A stretch of 64,000 bases of DNA. Origin: Bacteroidales bacterium Phil12. Its GTDB lineage: Bacteria > Bacteroidota > Bacteroidia > Bacteroidales > P3. Where the stretch lies: assembly GCA_002633275.1 (NCBI GenBank), contig NWBO01000053.1, positions 246,649 through 310,648 on the forward strand, written 5' to 3'. Each line of letters begins with the position of its first letter. Positions within the stretch are counted from its first letter, which is position 1. Both the position numbers and the translations under genes were made by a program. The notes below the pieces were generated by a model. The model was not told where the DNA came from, ran no database searches, and worked only from the letters and a program-made list of their open reading frames with translations. Shown one piece after another: positions 34,439 through 42,459 of the stretch.

Positions 34439-35623
34439 CGTGGAATATCTTTTATGTTGATACGGGGTTTGACCATACTGACAACTTCGGCTGTCGGTTC
34501 GATAAGACGCAATATTTCTTCCATTGGCTTGTATGCTTGAGGTGATTCGTCAAGTGTGCCGGGACAGACAGAAGTGGAGAAAATCCCTTCCATGGATTTG
34601 GAGAAATCATCCATTGCAATAGTCTTCATGGCTGCATTTCTCGACATAGTGCGTCCTGCTCCATGCGGTGCGCTGCAAAGCCATTGTTCATTGCCCTTGC
34701 CTATACAGATAGCGATGCCGTCACGCATATTGAATGGAATGCAGATTTTCTGTCCTGCAGATGCGTTGATTGCTCCTTTGCGCAACATAGGATATTCCTC
34801 ATTGAATGATATATAGTTGTGGGTGGTGAATAATGATTCAGTGCATTTTGCCCTACATAGTTTCTTTAAGATTGCGAAGATGCGGTCTCGGATGATGTGA
34901 TGGTTGTATAGGGCATACGCCTGTGCTACAACCATATCAGACAAATAACTTTGCATTGCATCGCCCCACAAGTAGCCAACAAAATTACCTCTCTTTGGAT
35001 TTTGGGCAATATTGCGTCAGTGGTTTGCTACTTTTACTCCAAGATTGCGAGAACCGCAATGGATAGTCAGCCAACCGTCGTTAGTGTCGGTATCTTCGCC
35101 ATACTCAATAAAATGGTTGCCGCCTCCAAGAGTGCCGAGACTCTTATAAAAAATTCCTTCCTGCAATTTGATTCTGCGACAAAAGTCTGTGATAAAACGA
35201 GCATCTATGCGACCGACTTTATTAAGTAAGTCGGGAGCGACAGAATAGTCCTTTTGATATTGGGAGTTAAGAAAACGGAACAGCTCCTTTTCATTAAGAC
35301 TATTCTTTTCACAAATCTCCATACCTGTAGGAACAGACTCACGCACCCTATTATCAAACAATGCATAATTCTCCTTGTCAAGAGGAACTGAAAGTTTGTG
35401 CATGGATATGGTACATCCTATATCAACTCCTATATGATTTGGATTAATGTACGTCCCAATCCGATACGCAGTGCCAACATTACAAGAATTTCCGGCATGT
35501 ACGTCCGGCATCTGAACAACTCTCACACCCTCAAAAGCAAGGTGGTCGCATTGCTGTTTTATCCATTGCAATGCCGTCTCTTCAATGTTTTCTGTAAAAA
35601 GTATATTTTCCTTGAATAATCAT
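34435..35623 (-). pseudogene. rtcB: RtcB RNA ligase, interrupted by frameshift and stop
   Basis: ATG 35623 begins MIIQGKYT; one base too many in a T run (near 35596-35600) shifts the frame, and the correct frame continues with LFTENIEETALQWIKQQCD. A TGA at 35019-35017 then splits the gene, exactly where relatives have Trp; the same frame goes on (RNIAQNPKR, then YLWGDAMQSYLSDMV). Together the parts keep all RtcB metal and guanylate residues: Cys in VDIGC, His in GGGNHFIE, HCGSRNLG, NHH, and the guanylated His in CSAPHGAGRTMSRNAA. RtcB joins 2',3'-cyclic phosphate and 5'-OH RNA ends with GTP and Mn. TGA ends other genes here, so recoding is unlikely. Probably a recent loss, or two sequence errors. 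Confidence 0.8.
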
Positions 35624-35637
35624 ATACTGTAATTTGA

Positions 35638-36570
35638 TTATGATTGACAAAATTCAATTATCTTATCTGCATATACTTTAGCAAGTTCTTCTATAGAAAT
35701 CTTATCGGTTATACTGAAAATTTCTTTTGCCTTCCATGTAGCTAATCCACTAAAGTGAGGAACATATTTTAATCTCTTGTCATTACCTAATAATTCAACA
35801 CAATAATTATGTGCTTGATTACCCATTGCCACAATACATTCTGGTTTGATTATATCTATCTCTTTTCCCAAGATACTTTTGTATAATTTCCTTTTTTGCT
35901 CTTGTGAAGAATAGATATTTGATTCTCGTTTGTCATATACAAAGTATTTCCTACAATCGGTTAGATAAACTCCATATCTTTTTTCAATAAGTTGTTCAAC
36001 AAGCATTCTCATTCTACCACCGCGACCTCTTTTTTCTCTCCAACTTCTATCATGTAATGCAAATGGTGATGAAACTAAAGCGTCAATGCAGATATAATCT
36101 TCCCTGTTACCTGTTTTCCCTGTTACCTCCGGATCCATTTTATTAATATCCGAATACCAAATATTTCTTCTTAGAGGATCTTGTGTAATAAGCATAACAC
36201 GCTTATCATTATTCTTTAGGTTAAACCAAGTCGGGAGGTCAAGTCCAATACACCCACGTTTCTCAGTACGCTCTGTTAAATCCTTGAAATTAGGATGAGT
36301 TATGGGTATTGGTACAATAAGAGCATCGTAATAATAACGATCCCAACCTTTAGGTTTAAATGGCTCAAGACCTTTGCTAAATTGCCAAACTTCCGCAGTG
36401 TTTTTGGCTTCAACTTTAGAATAGTTGCAAAAATTACGGCTCATATCATAGTATCGTAACTTGATTTTTTCTAACTGTTCTATTCCTAAAACATCATTTG
36501 CCAGCAAGTCGTAAATCTGATAAGCCACTTCATTGTCGTCTAAAAACGTAGAACGGAGATTAGTTTTCAT
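35638..36570 (-). CDS. Uracil-DNA-glycosylase-like protein
   Basis: 310 residues from ATG 36570; a TTG at 36585 is in frame but less likely. The middle and end fit the UDG superfamily fold: a first-strand motif VMLITQDPLRRN (about residue 133) in the place of the GxDPG active-site loop, a strand IVAMGNQAHNYC (about 255) and a late YVPHFSGLATW in the place of the HPS loop. Basic RKRGRGG-type residues in the centre could contact nucleic acid. Real glycosylases cut uracil or damaged bases from DNA; whether these changed loops are active is open. It lies between a hydrolase gene (18 bases) and rtcB (14 bases), inside the island operon. Confidence 0.55.
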   Translation of the reverse strand: MKTNLRSTFLDDNEVAYQIYDLLANDVLGIEQLEKIKLRYYDMSRNFCNYSKVEAKNTAEVWQFSKGLEPFKPKGWDRYYYDALIVPIPITHPNFKDLTERTEKRGCIGLDLPTWFNLKNNDKRVMLITQDPLRRNIWYSDINKMDPEVTGKTGNREDYICIDALVSSPFALHDRSWREKRGRGGRMRMLVEQLIEKRYGVYLTDCRKYFVYDKRESNIYSSQEQKRKLYKSILGKEIDIIKPECIVAMGNQAHNYCVELLGNDKRLKYVPHFSGLATWKAKEIFSITDKISIEELAKVYADKIIEFCQS

Positions 36571-36588
36571 GATTATATTATTCAATTA

Positions 36589-37197
36589 TTATTTATTCAG
36601 ATAAGTTTTCAATAGTTTCAATGTCTCTTCACGAAGACGATGTTTACCGTTTTCGTCAATAAGGATAGAATATCCTGCACCGAATACCATAGCCATGTTA
36701 TCAAGGGATGCGGAATCTCCTATCAATTCGTCATGTGCTGAGAATACTGCATAATTTGCTTTCCCTAAAACAAACTGCTGGTTCTGCTTATATTCAGCAA
36801 ATTTACGACATACTTCCTCATTAAGAATAAAGTCGGTTTTACCATTTTCTCTTTTTACAAAATATTTATACTTCCCAAAACCTATTTTTTCACGAATAAT
36901 TGTTTCAATATTCATCGCTGGATTACAAATAATTTTTACCGTTTTAGAAAAATTAGCGTAATATACATAATACCCTCCTAATGAAGTTCCCATTAAAATG
37001 GATGGTGAAAAGTTATTCACAAACGACTCTATTTTTGCTACAGATTCATAAGGATTCTCATTTACCTCTACCGCTAACCATTCGTATTCAGAAAAAACTT
37101 TACGTACAATCTTAATTGTTGTTGAGGTGGCTCCTGAACCAAGTCCATGTACATAAACAGCATACAGTTTAGGTGTAGTTATCTCTTGATTTTTCAT
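36589..37197 (-). CDS. YqiA/YcfP-like alpha/beta hydrolase
   Basis: 202 residues. The start YAVYVHGLGSGATSTT is the oxyanion-loop strand; the nucleophile elbow is LMGTSLGGYY (Ser about residue 71); the acid is Asp in FSAHDELIG (about residue 157) and the late His is in NGKHRL (about 190), so the triad is complete. The family contains small esterases such as YqiA and YcfP of uncertain substrate. The presence of an esterase among nucleic-acid genes is unusual. It lies in the island operon, 46 bases after dprA. Confidence 0.7.
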   Translation of the reverse strand: MKNQEITTPKLYAVYVHGLGSGATSTTIKIVRKVFSEYEWLAVEVNENPYESVAKIESFVNNFSPSILMGTSLGGYYVYYANFSKTVKIICNPAMNIETIIREKIGFGKYKYFVKRENGKTDFILNEEVCRKFAEYKQNQQFVLGKANYAVFSAHDELIGDSASLDNMAMVFGAGYSILIDENGKHRLREETLKLLKTYLNK

Positions 37198-37243
37198 AAT
37201 CTCACTGTATTACAAATTCCTAATGCAAAGTTACAAAAAAATT

Positions 37244-38026
37244 TTAAATACTTTGTGCCAAATTTTTGTTTATTAGTAGTTCATTTCCTGCATTTATATC
37301 CGAATACTTAGGATAGGAAACTACAAAACATTGTTTGTGGTATTTACGGGCAAAACGCATGGTATGCATACTGCCACTCTGCTCAGGACATTCCGCCAAG
37401 ATAACAGCATTAGATAATGCAGCCTGTAACCTGTTGCGGGCAACAAGTCTTGATGGATTGGCCTTTATTCCAAACGGGTGTTCAGAAATAATAAGCCCTC
37501 CATTTTCTAAAATCCTTTCTTGTAGCGGTTCATTCTCTTTGGGATGTACGATATTCAACCCCGAAGCAACAACGGCTATCGTTCTTCCATAAGCATCCAA
37601 ACAACCCTTGTGAGCAGAGGTATCGCAACCCAAAGCAAGCCCACTGACAATAACACAACCTTCTTCGGCATATTTTTTTCCCAATTCGTATGCTTTTTGA
37701 TTTCCTACCGAAGATGCTGCCCGTGCTCCGATTATTGCAATTCTTTTTTCATTTGGATTGAAAAGCGACAAATCTCCCAAGCAGTGAATCATTGCAGGGC
37801 AATCTGCTCCAATTTTCTTTAACGATTGAGGAAATGCCTCATCTTGAAAAGTAATGGTCTCAACGCCACGCTCTTGTTGTATTGCCATTATTTCTTCAGC
37901 TTTATCAATGTAGCTTTCAAATGCTTCGGCAAAATCCCAATCGTCATATTTTTGACTAATAATTTGCATAGATGTCATTCCTGCATATTGCAAACATAGT
38001 ATCTCTTCACTCGTTAATTCTCTCAT
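37244..38026 (-). CDS. DprA/Smf-family DNA-processing protein
   Basis: 260 residues, shorter than typical DprA (about 370) as the C-terminal winged helix is absent. A helical N-terminal part (about 1-65) precedes the Rossmann core: IAIIGARAASSVGNQKAYEL (about 93), VIVSGLALGCDTSAHKGCL (about 121), TIAVVASGLNIVHP, SEHPFG, RLVARNR and AECPEQSGSMHT. These are the conserved DprA blocks. DprA loads RecA on incoming single-stranded DNA during transformation; DprA-like proteins are also found in mobile and defence loci. Operon position beside a DnaE-like gene suggests a special function rather than general competence. A housekeeping copy elsewhere cannot be excluded. Confidence 0.85.
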   Translation of the reverse strand: MRELTSEEILCLQYAGMTSMQIISQKYDDWDFAEAFESYIDKAEEIMAIQQERGVETITFQDEAFPQSLKKIGADCPAMIHCLGDLSLFNPNEKRIAIIGARAASSVGNQKAYELGKKYAEEGCVIVSGLALGCDTSAHKGCLDAYGRTIAVVASGLNIVHPKENEPLQERILENGGLIISEHPFGIKANPSRLVARNRLQAALSNAVILAECPEQSGSMHTMRFARKYHKQCFVVSYPKYSDINAGNELLINKNLAQSI

Positions 38027-38068
38027 ATTTATATAATTTTAAAATAGTTTCTTTGTTTACAATCTGAA

Positions 38069-39184
38069 TTAAATTTCCCACCTTTCATATTCAGTAGGAT
38101 AGTAATTATCAAGATAAGTAGCTCGATACCAAAGCAAAGAACTACCAAGCATTACTGTTTTACTTAAAATAATGGAGGAGTTAAACTCATTCCAAAGATT
38201 TTCCATTGCAGTTTTTTCATAACCACGCTTAGTGGTTTGCTCCATAAACTTAGCCTTAAACAAGTTCAATTTTTCGCAATGTTTTTCACCTAACGCTATC
38301 CTTAATTTGTTGCTTTCTTCCGGGGTAAATCCGGCAAGTAATTGCGATAACCACATTACCTGTTCCTGAAAAATAATAAAACCTTTAGTTTCAGCCAAAT
38401 ATTCTGCAATTTGAGGGATGCTATGATAATTCTTAAATTCACGTTGCCGTAGTCTTTCAAAAAAAGACTGATTGCAATAATTTGATTCGTATTCGGTGGT
38501 ATCTACAAATAGCCACATATCAAACGTTTTTGTTTTCACAATATCAGGCAATAGAGACTTTAAAGTATTCCTATCATCAAGAGGTATTGCATACACATCC
38601 AAATCAATACCTCTTGATTTTTTGATATTAACGACAGCACGATGAATTCTTGAAAACAACCATTTTTCATCCCATTTAAATAGTTGCAACAAATTAGAAT
38701 CTCCATATTTGTCCGAAACATATCTCAAAACCATTTCCTTGTGGAAAAAATCTATATTGACAACAATACAATGAAGGTATGAATTATCACCAGCATAAAT
38801 ATATCGTTCAAAAAGCAGACCATATTTTATAGGATCTATTGACGTTATTCCAAGACAATATACAACAATGCTACTTGAAGAAAGACTTATATCCGCATCT
38901 ATCATTGCACCCTGTTCTCGAGCATATCTGACATAATCCGCTACAATTAGAAAATAATCCGACAATCCCATTTCTTCAATTATTTTAAGTTCCCTATTCA
39001 ATCTTTCAATGATAATTTTATCCAATAATTGCCCATAACGTAAATGAGCTCCTTCAAAAGCAAGATATTTAAGATACTCATTTGAACTTTCAAAGTTGGA
39101 TGGGATATTGAAAGTTGGGATATTGATATTTATTTCTTCACCATTTATCAAATTGTAGAATGTGTGAGTTTTTAATTTTTCCAT
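38069..39184 (-). CDS. DnaE-like (DNA polymerase III alpha) protein without catalytic aspartates
   Basis: 371 residues. From about residue 62, LNRELKIIEEMGLSDYFLIV, YCLGITSIDPIKYGLLFERY and later IIFQEQVMWLSQLLAGF with KLRIALGEK follow the palm and fingers of DnaE closely. The PHP domain before and the beta-binding/OB domains after are missing. The catalytic sites are changed: the glycine-rich GPGRGS loop reads DADISLSSSS, the PDxDxDF motif reads VVNIDFF with only one Asp, and the segment with the third Asp (KFDFLGL) is absent, the text jumping to DVYAIPLDDRN. It cannot polymerise DNA in the known way. It may bind DNA, a clamp loader or a polymerase of an invader. Spacing to neighbours is 30 and 42 bases. 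Confidence 0.75.
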   Translation of the reverse strand: MEKLKTHTFYNLINGEEININIPTFNIPSNFESSNEYLKYLAFEGAHLRYGQLLDKIIIERLNRELKIIEEMGLSDYFLIVADYVRYAREQGAMIDADISLSSSSIVVYCLGITSIDPIKYGLLFERYIYAGDNSYLHCIVVNIDFFHKEMVLRYVSDKYGDSNLLQLFKWDEKWLFSRIHRAVVNIKKSRGIDLDVYAIPLDDRNTLKSLLPDIVKTKTFDMWLFVDTTEYESNYCNQSFFERLRQREFKNYHSIPQIAEYLAETKGFIIFQEQVMWLSQLLAGFTPEESNKLRIALGEKHCEKLNLFKAKFMEQTTKRGYEKTAMENLWNEFNSSIILSKTVMLGSSLLWYRATYLDNYYPTEYERWEI

Positions 39185-39214
39185 ATTTATTACAATTTTT
39201 AACTTTTCTCTAAA

Positions 39215-40945
39215 CTATTTGCAAAATCCTATTTTTGTTATTTTCGGTTTGTATATACGCTCATTGCGACAAATGTTGATTATTGATGATACGTTAATAG
39301 TGTCTTTGCCGGATAATATAGTATTGATAGTGTATTTTCTAACGATATTCTCAATTTCTCCTCCCGATAAATCGAATTGTGAAGCAATTTTAAGTGCATC
39401 GTTGTCCGTTAATTTCGGCATCATCGCTTGCCATATTTTACTGCGAGCTTCAAGAGTAGGACGGTTGAATTGTATCTTATAAAGAAAACGCCGCTCAAAA
39501 GCCTTATCCAAATTATTAGTAAGGTTAGTAGTTGCTATCATAATGCCGTCAAGAGTCTCCATTTCTTGAAGAATGATGTTTTGTAAAGAGTTCTCCATCT
39601 TATCCGCAGCACCTCTCACGCCTTCCATTCTCACACCAAGAACAGCATCGGCTTCATTGAATAACATAATTGGCGCAAGAGCAGAATCTTTGCAAATTCT
39701 ACGATAGCGGTCAAATAACTCTTTCATATTTTGTTCGCTTTGACCAACCCAACAACTCTTGATTTTATCCACATCCACACGAAGAATATCACGTCCTGTG
39801 GCACGCGCTATCTGATATACGGTCTCTGTCTTGCCCGTTCCCGGAGAACCATAGAATAGACAACAAAATCCTGTACGCATCTTTGCTTTGCGCAAACGTT
39901 TCTGAATATCGCTAAATCGCTCTACTGAAAGTATGGATGCAAGTTCTTTTACCTGATTTTTTTCGGCGGCATTATAAATTAACTTCTTTCTAGGAAACGT
40001 TGTGGATTTTATCAAATCATGCTCGGCTTTGGGCTTCAAATTCAAATTTAATTCCGAAAGCAAATCAGTCTTGGCATAGTCCGTTAATTTATAACAATCG
40101 GTACAAGCCATACCGTCTTCATTGACATTTTCAATTAGTTTATGTTTAAAAAGGTCAGAAGTATGACAACGAAGTTTGTTTTTACACCAAGAAGGAATCC
40201 TATCATTATCATAAAGGTTTTCTATATCGGATAGCCTAATCGCATTATCATTATTTTCCACAAACAAATGAGCCATGTAAATGAATATCAGAATTTCTTC
40301 TTCATGGAACTTAAAACCTTTGAATGTTCGAACAAAATAAGAATCTTTTATTTCCAAAAGATATTCATTGGTTAAAGAAAGAAGTTTATCATGGGTTATT
40401 TCATCATCACCCATATCTTTCATTAAATCATTGAACCTATCAAAAAAGGTATGTAAATCTGTTATTGCTTCCATTTTATATATGAATGGTTGATTCTTTT
40501 TCAATGCTTTGAGGGCATCAAACGGCACACGATAAGACAAGCTATTGTGAGAGTGTGAAGCACGTAAGTAGTGTTTTTCTTCAAGTGCATCGATATCTGA
40601 CGAGAGTCGTAGAATCTTGGCGGGGCGACATCCGATATATGATGCTATGTCTGATATTCGGATTGAAAAATCCTCACTGTTATCTACAAAAATAGCTAAT
40701 AATATAGTCTGCATTGGAGATAACTTCAATTTACGGGAAGCATATTTTATATTCAGAGAAGATTTTTCAAAAAACTTCTCTGAAAATTTACTGTCCCTTG
40801 CCGCTTCTACTATATACTCAAAAGCTTCAAGGACACTTTTAGCACGTGGTTGAATTTCCATTTGTTGTTCATTTTTTTGTTGCGGTTGTTCTTCTTTTTC
40901 ATCGAGTAGGTTTAACAATTCTTCAAAAGACATTTCTTTTTCCAT
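39215..40945 (-). CDS. AAA+ ATPase of the island operon
   Basis: 576 residues from ATG 40945, the first ATG after the promoter. Residues 1-50 are Glu/Gln-rich and unstructured; 55-330 are helical with a possible winged-helix segment near 85-130. The ATPase is C-terminal: Walker A CCLFYGSPGTGKTETV (about 350), Walker B APIMLFNEADAVLG (about 410, Asn for the usual Asp), sensor 1 IMIATTNLTNNLD and arginine finger FERRF (about 470), then a lid. The arrangement resembles CDC48/FtsH-like remodelling ATPases found in Bacteroidota beside WYL regulators. It is the first gene of the operon and probably its motor. Partner unknown. Confidence 0.8.
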   Translation of the reverse strand: MEKEMSFEELLNLLDEKEEQPQQKNEQQMEIQPRAKSVLEAFEYIVEAARDSKFSEKFFEKSSLNIKYASRKLKLSPMQTILLAIFVDNSEDFSIRISDIASYIGCRPAKILRLSSDIDALEEKHYLRASHSHNSLSYRVPFDALKALKKNQPFIYKMEAITDLHTFFDRFNDLMKDMGDDEITHDKLLSLTNEYLLEIKDSYFVRTFKGFKFHEEEILIFIYMAHLFVENNDNAIRLSDIENLYDNDRIPSWCKNKLRCHTSDLFKHKLIENVNEDGMACTDCYKLTDYAKTDLLSELNLNLKPKAEHDLIKSTTFPRKKLIYNAAEKNQVKELASILSVERFSDIQKRLRKAKMRTGFCCLFYGSPGTGKTETVYQIARATGRDILRVDVDKIKSCWVGQSEQNMKELFDRYRRICKDSALAPIMLFNEADAVLGVRMEGVRGAADKMENSLQNIILQEMETLDGIMIATTNLTNNLDKAFERRFLYKIQFNRPTLEARSKIWQAMMPKLTDNDALKIASQFDLSGGEIENIVRKYTINTILSGKDTINVSSIINICRNERIYKPKITKIGFCK

Positions 40946-40972
40946 CTTGACATCATTTTTAATTTCACGATG

Positions 40973-40980
40973 CAAAATTA
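40973..40980 (-). promoter_or_regulatory. -7 box of the AAA+ operon
   Basis: CAAAATTA on the plus strand is TAATTTTG on the minus strand, 28 bases before ATG 40945. It makes the upstream TTG at 40975 impossible as a start. Confidence 0.6.
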
Positions 40981-41166
40981 CGTGCTGTGTGTCTCAAATA
41001 TTGATACATTCCCCAATTTATTTGCAAAACACCTAAAATAAACCTTATTTTATACATACTATATTATATAGATACGTTCAATCAAAACGATTAGCGGGCA
41101 GATTATGAATTATCCTCACTTATCCGCCATATTACTGCTGAAATAAATAAATTTTATAGGCTTATA

Positions 41167-41232
41167 AATTTCTTAATAAGACTATATAATTTCTAAATCA
41201 GCCGTACAAATTTCTAAATCAGCCGAAATACC
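41167..41232. repeat. 21-bp tandem repeat, unrelated sequence (family B)
   Basis: AATTTCTTAATAAG (41167), AATTTCTAAATCAGCC (41188) and AATTTCTAAATCAGCC (41209) are each 21 bases apart. Same period as family A but different sequence; it contains one GTAC (41204-41207). Confidence 0.8.
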
Positions 41233-41237
41233 GAACG

Positions 41238-41299
41238 AAGTTTGTACAAACTTGCGACTGATGTTTGTACAAACTTTGACCTGACATTTGTACAAACTT
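41238..41299. promoter_or_regulatory. Three palindromic operators, 23-bp spacing
   Basis: The palindrome TTTGTACAAA occurs at 41241-41250, 41264-41273 and 41287-41296, exactly 23 bases apart; the first extends to AAGTTTGTACAAACTT. They sit upstream of the WYL gene promoter and between it and the divergent operon. Most likely binding sites for a dimeric regulator, perhaps the WYL protein itself. The sequence is seen; the binding partner is inferred. Confidence 0.65.
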
Positions 41300-41354
41300 C
41301 AGCCGGGATTCAGGCTGATTCATAAATTTGATAGAGGTATTCATAAATTTTCTT

Positions 41355-41362
41355 TACCTTTG
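41355..41362 (+). promoter_or_regulatory. -7 box of the WYL regulator gene
   Basis: TACCTTTG, 22 bases before ATG 41385; it lies inside the open frame that starts at 41328 and so rules that start out. A TTTG at 41327 is 24 bases upstream, a little far. Confidence 0.6.
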
Positions 41363-41384
41363 CAATCATAAAAACAAAAATATT

Positions 41385-42290
41385 ATGAATCAACTACAAA
41401 AATACACATGGCTGATAGATACTATTAGAAGAGCAGGAAAGATTTCACTTAAAGAAATATCCGACCGTTGGGAACGTAATGAAGGATTGAGCGATTGCAA
41501 ACCATTGAGCCGAGCAACGTTTAATAGGTGGAAAGATGCTATTTTCAATCAGTTTGGAATTATTATCTCGTGTCAGAGAGTTGGCGGTAACCTGTATTAT
41601 ATAGAAAATCCCGAAGACATAAATAAAGATAAATTAAAGAAATGGATGCTTGATTCGTTTGCGGTGGGTAATATAATAGGTGAAAATCTTTCTTTAAAGG
41701 ACAGGATTGTTGTTAAACCAATACCATCCGCCTATGAGCATCTTACCGCAATACTCGAAGCGATGAAAGAAAATCGCGTGATTAACATAACTTATTGTGC
41801 TTTCAATAAGGATAAATATTATACATTTCCTATTGAACCATATTGTGTGAAGTTATTTGAAAATCGTTGGTATGTATTGTCTCGCAATGTTCAATACAAT
41901 GCTATGCGTATTTATGGCTTAGACCGTATAGAGAAATTGGAAATTACCGACACAATGTTTAACTTGCCGAAAGATTTTTCTGCATCGGATTACTTTTGTG
42001 GTTATTATGGCATTGTAGTGGGCTATGACATAGAACCGCAACGCATAGTTATTCGTGTAACAAAAGATCATGTTCCTTATATGCAATCACTACCTATTCA
42101 CCATAGTCAAAAATTATTGCAACACACAAAAGAATATTCCGATTTTGAGTTATATGTGGCTCCAACCTATGATTTTATTATGCGTTTGCTTCAAGTGGGT
42201 ACAATGATTGAAGTGATTAAGCCTCTTTCTCTCAGAAAAACAATGAAAGAAAAGATTTCCGAAATGTTGAAAATGTATAAAAACGACTAA
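41385..42290 (+). CDS. WYL-domain transcriptional regulator
   Basis: 301 residues from ATG 41385. The N-terminal 80 residues form a winged helix-turn-helix (TIRRAGKISLKEISDRWER, then LSRATFNRWKDAI). The WYL domain follows (VINITYCAF near residue 150, FPIEPYCVKLFENRWYVLSR near 170, IYGLDRIEKLEI), with a C-terminal extension. WYL proteins sense nucleic-acid or nucleotide ligands and often repress defence operons (for example BrxR, CapW). It is divergent from the AAA+ operon with three palindromic sites between, the usual layout of a local repressor. This control is inferred. Confidence 0.88.
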   Translation: MNQLQKYTWLIDTIRRAGKISLKEISDRWERNEGLSDCKPLSRATFNRWKDAIFNQFGIIISCQRVGGNLYYIENPEDINKDKLKKWMLDSFAVGNIIGENLSLKDRIVVKPIPSAYEHLTAILEAMKENRVINITYCAFNKDKYYTFPIEPYCVKLFENRWYVLSRNVQYNAMRIYGLDRIEKLEITDTMFNLPKDFSASDYFCGYYGIVVGYDIEPQRIVIRVTKDHVPYMQSLPIHHSQKLLQHTKEYSDFELYVAPTYDFIMRLLQVGTMIEVIKPLSLRKTMKEKISEMLKMYKND

Positions 42291-42384
42291 TTCCGCACAA
42301 TTTTAGAACAAATCCCCGTTCGTTTAATAAAAGTTGTCTGAAAGCAGTATTTTAACTCTAATCGACACTACCGATTATTTTTGC

Positions 42385-42418
42385 AAAAAGGCAGAAGATT
42401 TTTTGTTTCTCCTGCCTT
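42385..42418. terminator. Terminator between WYL gene and hppA
   Basis: AAGGCAG (42388-42394) pairs with CTGCCTT (42412-42418); the minus strand is followed by TTTTTGC, so it ends hppA, and it may also end the WYL transcript. Confidence 0.75.
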
Positions 42419-42459
42419 AATTTAATATCGTCCTTTATTTATAAAACAAAAAAACGAAT

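Larger units (their letters stand above)
40946..41384. other. Regulatory intergenic region of the island
   Basis: A 439-bp space between the divergent AAA+ and WYL genes. It holds -7 boxes for both, a 21-bp periodic stretch (41167-41232) and three GTAC-centred palindromes (41238-41299). No coding sequence was recognised in 40990-41160. Confidence 0.7.

Noticed and set aside
35017..35019. TGA in rtcB read as Trp or selenocysteine
   Set aside because: TGA is the stop of other genes here, no selenocysteine element was seen, and a second, independent frameshift is present in the gene.
33839..42290. Prophage or integrative element
   Set aside because: No integrase, transposase, capsid or mobilisation gene and no tRNA attachment site were seen; only a possible MITE is adjacent.
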